From Opisthorchis felineus (lineage: Eukaryota > Platyhelminthes > Trematoda > Opisthorchiida > Opisthorchiidae): a DNA stretch of 64,000 bases. Where the stretch lies: contig SJOL01007418.1 of assembly GCA_004794785.1 (NCBI GenBank), positions 975,358-1,039,357 of the forward strand, given 5' to 3'. The notes beneath the pieces are model-generated. The model had not been told where the DNA came from. It did no database searches and saw nothing but the letters and a program-made list of their open reading frames with translations. Of this stretch, positions 60,288 through 64,000 are shown in pieces (positions within the stretch are counted from its first letter, which is position 1; every line of letters starts with the position of its first letter). Both the position numbers and the translations under genes were made by a program.

Positions 60288-60677
60288 ATGTCATCCATTT
60301 TTTATTCTGTGTTTGAACAAGACGGTCATTTCGGTACCGAACACTTGTCCACAAACGACGGTGAGACAGTATCAATAAATACAGTCAGTGACGACGAAAC
60401 TGAAACTTCTGGAATCGGCAGCTGTTTGACGGTTACTTGCTCCTATGCCTCTGAACAAAGTTTGGCAAGATGTTCCCGCATTTTTCGCGCATCAAGTAAA
60501 GAGACTGCGGAAAAAAACCAAGACACTAGGCTATACAGTCGTTTTGGACACCTATTTGCCGAACTTATCGAACGACTGAAGTCATGCAAGTGTAGCACAG
60601 CGGGTCGCAGTAAATCAGATAGAAGCATGTCCAAAAGGAGAAGGTGGTGCGCGGAGAATGTTGCTTCAACGAGCCGG
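60288..60677 (+). CDS. First coding exon of an unrecognised gene
   Basis: ATG in a good context (AAAAATGTC) opens a 130-codon frame ending at CGG|GTGAGT (60678), a strong donor in phase 0. The N-terminal half is acidic and Ser/Thr-rich (DGETVSINTVSDDETETSGI). The second half has cysteines (SCKCSTAG) and a basic tract (RSKSDRSMSKRRRW) that could act as a nuclear localisation signal. The region RLYSRFGHLFAELIERL could be an amphipathic helix. No domain family is recognised. A possible last exon lies at 63139. The composition and splice site argue for a real gene, and no repeat match was seen. Confidence 0.55.
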
Positions 60678-60924
60678 GTGAGTATGCACTGATTTTTTCT
60701 CGTATATCCACGTATTTTGCCATATCTTCTCAACCGACGAGCAGAAATAGAGGGTTGGTTTAACTTCACCTGGAAAAATAGTCGACAGCTAATCGGGTAA
60801 ACTTCTTACCCTCTTATGACGTCTGGCTTGTTCACAACGAACGATAAATGACTACTTTGTTGCGAACATTTGACTTCAGCGTTTCAACTGCTTCAAGGCA
60901 ACATAGAAACCACGGTGTGATATT
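60678..60924. other. Intron start of the 60288 gene
   Basis: Nothing was recognised beyond the donor. Confidence 0.3.
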
Positions 60925-61175
60925 CCTCAACCTAATGTGCATCACAAAGGTCGCCACAATTTTCAGTTGGTACGATAGTCACTAAATTTGCTTTAGAGAA
61001 CACACTGTACATAGAGTTTCTGAAAAGTGTTCGACAGTCCACAACTGGCTGCGCTCATCCTAGGGCACATCAGCTAGGAGCATACCCCAATTTTCCATCA
61101 GCCTTCCGTTCATCTTGAACCCAAATTGTAAGCAGTTCATGAAATGAGCTCATCTGCAAGCCAATTTGGTTTTAG
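60925..61175 (-). repeat. Hammerhead retroposon copy (-)
   Basis: A minus-strand unit. The ribozyme region lies at 61018-61105: CTGATGTG, CCCTAGGATGAG, CGCAG, then CAGT-TGTGG-ACTG and GTC, the same length as the best copy. In stem III the two G-U pairs of the family (CGGT/GCTG) are Watson-Crick pairs here (CAGT/ACTG). GAAA has become GCAG. Confidence 0.6.
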
Positions 61176-61344
61176 GTGTTGGTGGTTGCGGGATTTTGTA
61201 GAATGCAAACTCACATAAATCTCGTTCGAACAATCGTCCTCCTGTCCTGGCGCAATCATTCTGGTTAGTCCACACCAAAGAGGGGAAGCAGTGGATTCGA
61301 GTTTCGTTCTTATATGAGCTCATCAGCAGTGCATATCCAATGGC

Positions 61345-61430
61345 TGAGCCAGGGCTTGAACTCCGCACATCTGACATGCGAGGCGAGCGTTTTACGGCGA
61401 GTCCACCAGCGCACGCTGGACTCATCCGAA
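61345..61430 (-). repeat. tRNA-derived relic (short repeat head)
   Basis: Read on the minus strand: GCGTGCGCTGGTGGACTCGC, then CGTAAAACGCTCGCC, then GAGTTCAAGCCCTGG. These resemble box A (TGGTGGACTCG) and box B (GTTCAAGCC) at tRNA spacing. The cloverleaf is not intact, so it is a tRNA-derived repeat or pseudogene rather than a working tRNA. Confidence 0.4.
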
Positions 61431-61499
61431 TTTTTACGTCTGAACAGGATAAAATGTTTGCGCTTGAGTGATCAGAGCGGTTTTAACGCTATATTCAAG

Positions 61500-61810
61500 T
61501 GATCCCAAGCTGAGTCTCTCGATTATGGTTTCTCCCACTAAATTTGCTGCACAAAGGGCACACCAAGTTAAGTTTTGCTTGATATTCGAGACATCGCAGA
61601 ATATTTGCTTGGCAGAAGATACTACTCATAAGGATGCTGAAAATTCTTCGACAGACCGCGACCGGTCCCGCTCTTCGCGAAGCCAGTTGTATAAAACTTA
61701 ATGTTCAGTTGGAACAAAAGGTTGATGAGAAAGCTGGGACTGCACCTCACTGATGAGTCCGAAGAAGAACCATGGACCTTCCAAGAATTTTTAGTGACAG
61801 CATAAAACTT
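61500..61810. repeat. Hammerhead-element copy, head-to-head inverted pair
   Basis: A minus piece (61505-61680: GATATTCGAGACATCGCAG, ACTACTCATAAGGATGCTGA, complement of the core tail GACCGGTCGCGGTCTGTC) is followed by a plus piece (about 61705-61810: AAGGTTGATGAGAAAGCTGG, CACTGATGAGTCCGAAGAAG, then AATTTTTAGTGACAGC). The plus core keeps CTGATGAG but has lost GAAA and stem II pairing. Confidence 0.58.
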
Positions 61811-63138
61811 TTTGAATTGAATTTGAAGCAACAGACCATCAGAGAGTTTTGGCGTGTATATTTTTCAAGACTTACTCTACAACCTTGTAACAAATCGATC
61901 CATAGAATTCACTTTAATGACCTGATCTGTATAAGAAACTTTGGAAATTTTACTTCAGCAGTCCTACAACTTGAGAAGCCACATTACTAAGCATTCACAT
62001 TGAAAGCCTGAAGGACTGAACCAGTTATACACCACCAACTAGAGAACTTAATGTGATTATTGAAAATATGTTCTTTAGTAATAACAAAGAAGAGATGAAG
62101 GATTTCGGGTGGAGACAATTTACCCTTTAGCAACAGAAATGTGGTGTAGTGAGGCAAATCTTGCGATGCATCTTTTTACTCATGTCTGTGTGACGATCTC
62201 TATGAATTGCTATCAAGCAGTTTTCGCCACACATCAAGTCTTCATCTGATCGACTTATCGGCTGTCGTTTGTCTCAGCTTGGGATCATGAAATGGTGATG
62301 CACACAGGCCACCGAACCATGGGTTTGCAACTAATGGTAGGTTGTGTATTCGAACTGGAGTTGTGCCAATTTGGTGTTATATATCGCTTGAGTTTGCAAC
62401 TTCGATGTTGTCAGCCCATTCGATGCGTACACATACATTACGACCCTTGTGATATACCAGATCAGGCTCATTATGTTCCTCAAGCTGACAATCTAAGGCA
62501 AGTTTATGTGCACGTATACTAATTGATATCCAAACCCCCAACAAAACTTCAGCGATAGAACATCAAAAGCGTACGCTGCATCTTTGAAAGGATGGGTTAT
62601 CTTCCAAGCTAAATTTTCAGATCTTGTACACTTTGGCAATACCAAACAATGTGGGTTGTCTGATCTGATACTGTTTTTACTCGTTTTTAGCAAGTTAGAT
62701 CCTCCCACTAGGTCACAGTGTGCAGCAACCTCCACTTACACGTTGCTGAAGAGTTCAGCCAGGTGGTAAGAGGCTCGAAATGGTTTACTAGAGCGTAGCA
62801 TTTTAGGAATTCATGTTGTGGTGCCCCAACGCACGATGAAGATAGCTCACCAATGCAGAAGAGCAATACATTTTTGGCACCACATATCCGTTTCATGCAG
62901 AAAAGTTCATCTTATTTATTACTGACCCCAAGTATCCGAATCATAAGATGAAAATATGCTTGCTTCAAGCTATATTTATTGATTATTTTGGGTATACAAA
63001 CTTTCCATATATGTCACGAACCAAGCAAAGCATTATTCAGCAGGTATCCATTTTATGTGCTGCTTTCAAGCCAAGCGTAATCTGCTAATTATCGCAATTT
63101 ACTTGCATACTCATCTGCGTTTGGTAGTTGCATTTCAG
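61811..63138. other. Unrecognised intron or intergenic sequence
   Basis: No repeat or motif was seen. The frame at 62292-62522 (ELELCQFGVIYRLSL and onwards) is protein-like but has no clear splice sites. The end (GGTAGTTGCATTTCAG) is a good acceptor. Confidence 0.3.
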
Positions 63139-63444
63139 ATTGACCAAACTCCTCTGTCTGCATTGACTCATCAGCAAGTTTCTTGCAAGTCTACAGCACC
63201 ATTCTCCTCGCACATTCCGTATAGAATAGAACATCAGAGTTTCCTCAACCAAAGTCCAAATTCTTCGCTCAAAATCGTAAATCACCTACACTTCCGTACT
63301 CTTTTGATAAGACTCCTTAGCAGCTTACATGGCCAGATCGTCATCAAATTCTTGGACCGTGCGATGTTAGCATTAGCTCCGAGTCCTTCGGAAGACAAAC
63401 ATGCGGCACAGCTGAATAAGTATTTAAGGAATATATGGGGCTAA
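63139..63444 (+). CDS. Possible last exon of the gene starting at 60288
   Basis: After acceptor TTGCATTTCAG the frame is open for 101 codons, starting IDQTPLSALTHQQVSCKS and ending AAQLNKYLRNIWG before TAA at 63442. It starts in phase 0, the phase in which the 60288 exon ends. The C-terminal part (HFRTLLIRLLSSLHGQIVIK) looks helical. No family is recognised. There is no clean AATAAA signal nearby. It could belong to another gene or be a chance frame. Confidence 0.3.
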   Translation: MDQTPLSALTHQQVSCKSTAPFSSHIPYRIEHQSFLNQSPNSSLKIVNHLHFRTLLIRLLSSLHGQIVIKFLDRAMLALAPSPSEDKHAAQLNKYLRNIWG

Positions 63445-63669
63445 TTATAACAACCAGACTTCAAAGAATTGATGAAATATCGCACTTTGCTCAGCCAGAA
63501 ATAAGTAGGCTGATGCGATTATATATATATATATCTCATCAAAGACCGCGATATCAGCGTTGACACTGATGCTGCACTGCCGTACAACCATAAGGTTCGT
63601 CTAAGTATATTTAAAGCCCTAGAGTGAAGAGAAGAGAAAAAGAGTGGGTGAGGGAGGGGACCTAGTGCT
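63445..63669. other. Short spacer with (AT)n
   Basis: Contains a short ATATATATATAT run near 63521-63534. Nothing else was seen. Confidence 0.4.
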
Positions 63670-64000
63670 GCCTATATCAAGCGTTCTGAGGTGCCTACAT
63701 CTCCAAGCTCTCAATCAGACAATCTGGAAAGAAACTGACAGCACGAACGTCACTGACATCGATTAGCCGCCATTTCTTGCAACGTCTCCAGCCAAGCACA
63801 GGCGGGGTCACGGAGGCCCCATCCTGGAAGGCGTACAACACCAACAACACCCAAACTCTTCGTGATCTCTTTCACGCCCTTCTGCCAAGTCATGCCTTGT
63901 CCACCTCACGGTGTGCGCCATCCTGAAGGAGGCACGGAGGACAACACTCGTCTCGGTAGACGGTGTTTCGGCATGCGTAGCACATGACCGAGCCATCGTA
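63670..64000 (-). pseudogene. LINE 3' end at right edge (-), least decayed
   Basis: On the minus strand a single frame with only two stops reads RWLGHVLRMPKHRLPRRVLS, then GGQGMTWQKGVKEITKSLGV, then WGLRDPACAWLETLQEMAAN. This is the C-terminus of the same LINE type as at 44.1 and 58.7 kb, here much better preserved. The rest of the element lies beyond the window. Confidence 0.8.

Noticed and set aside
60443..60769. 108-codon minus-strand frame.
   Set aside because: It is the shadow of the first exon at 60288-60677, which has a better start and donor.
61345..61430. Possible functional tRNA gene.
   Set aside because: The acceptor stem and anticodon arm do not pair; only box A/B resemblance remains, as in tRNA-derived repeats.

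Overview
This is eukaryotic nuclear DNA. It has no dense gene layout, exons are short and lie between GT and AG splice sites, introns are long, and most of the window is old repeats. The best guess for the organism is a parasitic flatworm, probably a digenean trematode with a large repeat-rich genome. The basis is the type of degraded LINE reverse transcriptase present and a short repeat family that carries a hammerhead-ribozyme-like core, as the Sm-alpha repeats of schistosomes do. The species cannot be read from the sequence.

Left part (1 to about 30.2 kb, + strand): the 3' half of an integrin alpha-subunit gene, pieced together from exons whose phases mostly agree. In order these are 182-362, 3399-3697, 7132-7312, 9692-9739, 27050-27158, 27989-28059, 28653-28870, 29788-29957 and 30046 to about 30200. 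Together they read as the thigh end, calf-1 and calf-2 modules of the extracellular stalk. The propeller lies before the window. The transmembrane and tail exon was not found. A 17-kb intron (9740-27049) separates calf-1 from calf-2 and is filled with retroelement debris.

Inside that intron, 20.2-24.6 kb is a nest of decayed non-LTR retrotransposons on both strands. Further LINE pieces lie at 44.1-44.6 kb (3' end), 56.6-59.0 kb (longest) and at the right edge (minus strand). None has an intact reading frame.

The most interesting component is a dispersed element of about 315 bp present in at least 17 places. Its core reads CTGATGAG, stem II, CGAAA, stem III, GTC, which matches a hammerhead ribozyme. 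The best copy (4375-4473, minus) has a 16-bp stem I and a 5-bp stem II. Copies occur as tandem head-to-tail dimers (about 5.05-5.54 kb and 52.0-52.6 kb) and, repeatedly, as head-to-head inverted pairs. That arrangement fits retrotransposition of multimeric ribozyme transcripts with 5' inversion (twin priming). One inverted pair has a likely 12-bp target-site duplication.

Right part (30-64 kb): mostly non-coding. It holds a probably broken PR/SET-domain gene piece (47.9-48.3 kb), an isolated exon-like block (34.66 kb), the first coding exon of an unrecognised gene (60288-60677) with a possible last exon at 63139-63444, a pair of about 540-bp dispersed repeats (49.5 and 53.6 kb), a tetranucleotide tract (36.9-37.15 kb) and several tRNA-derived relics. 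All calls were made by eye; no alignments or searches were run.
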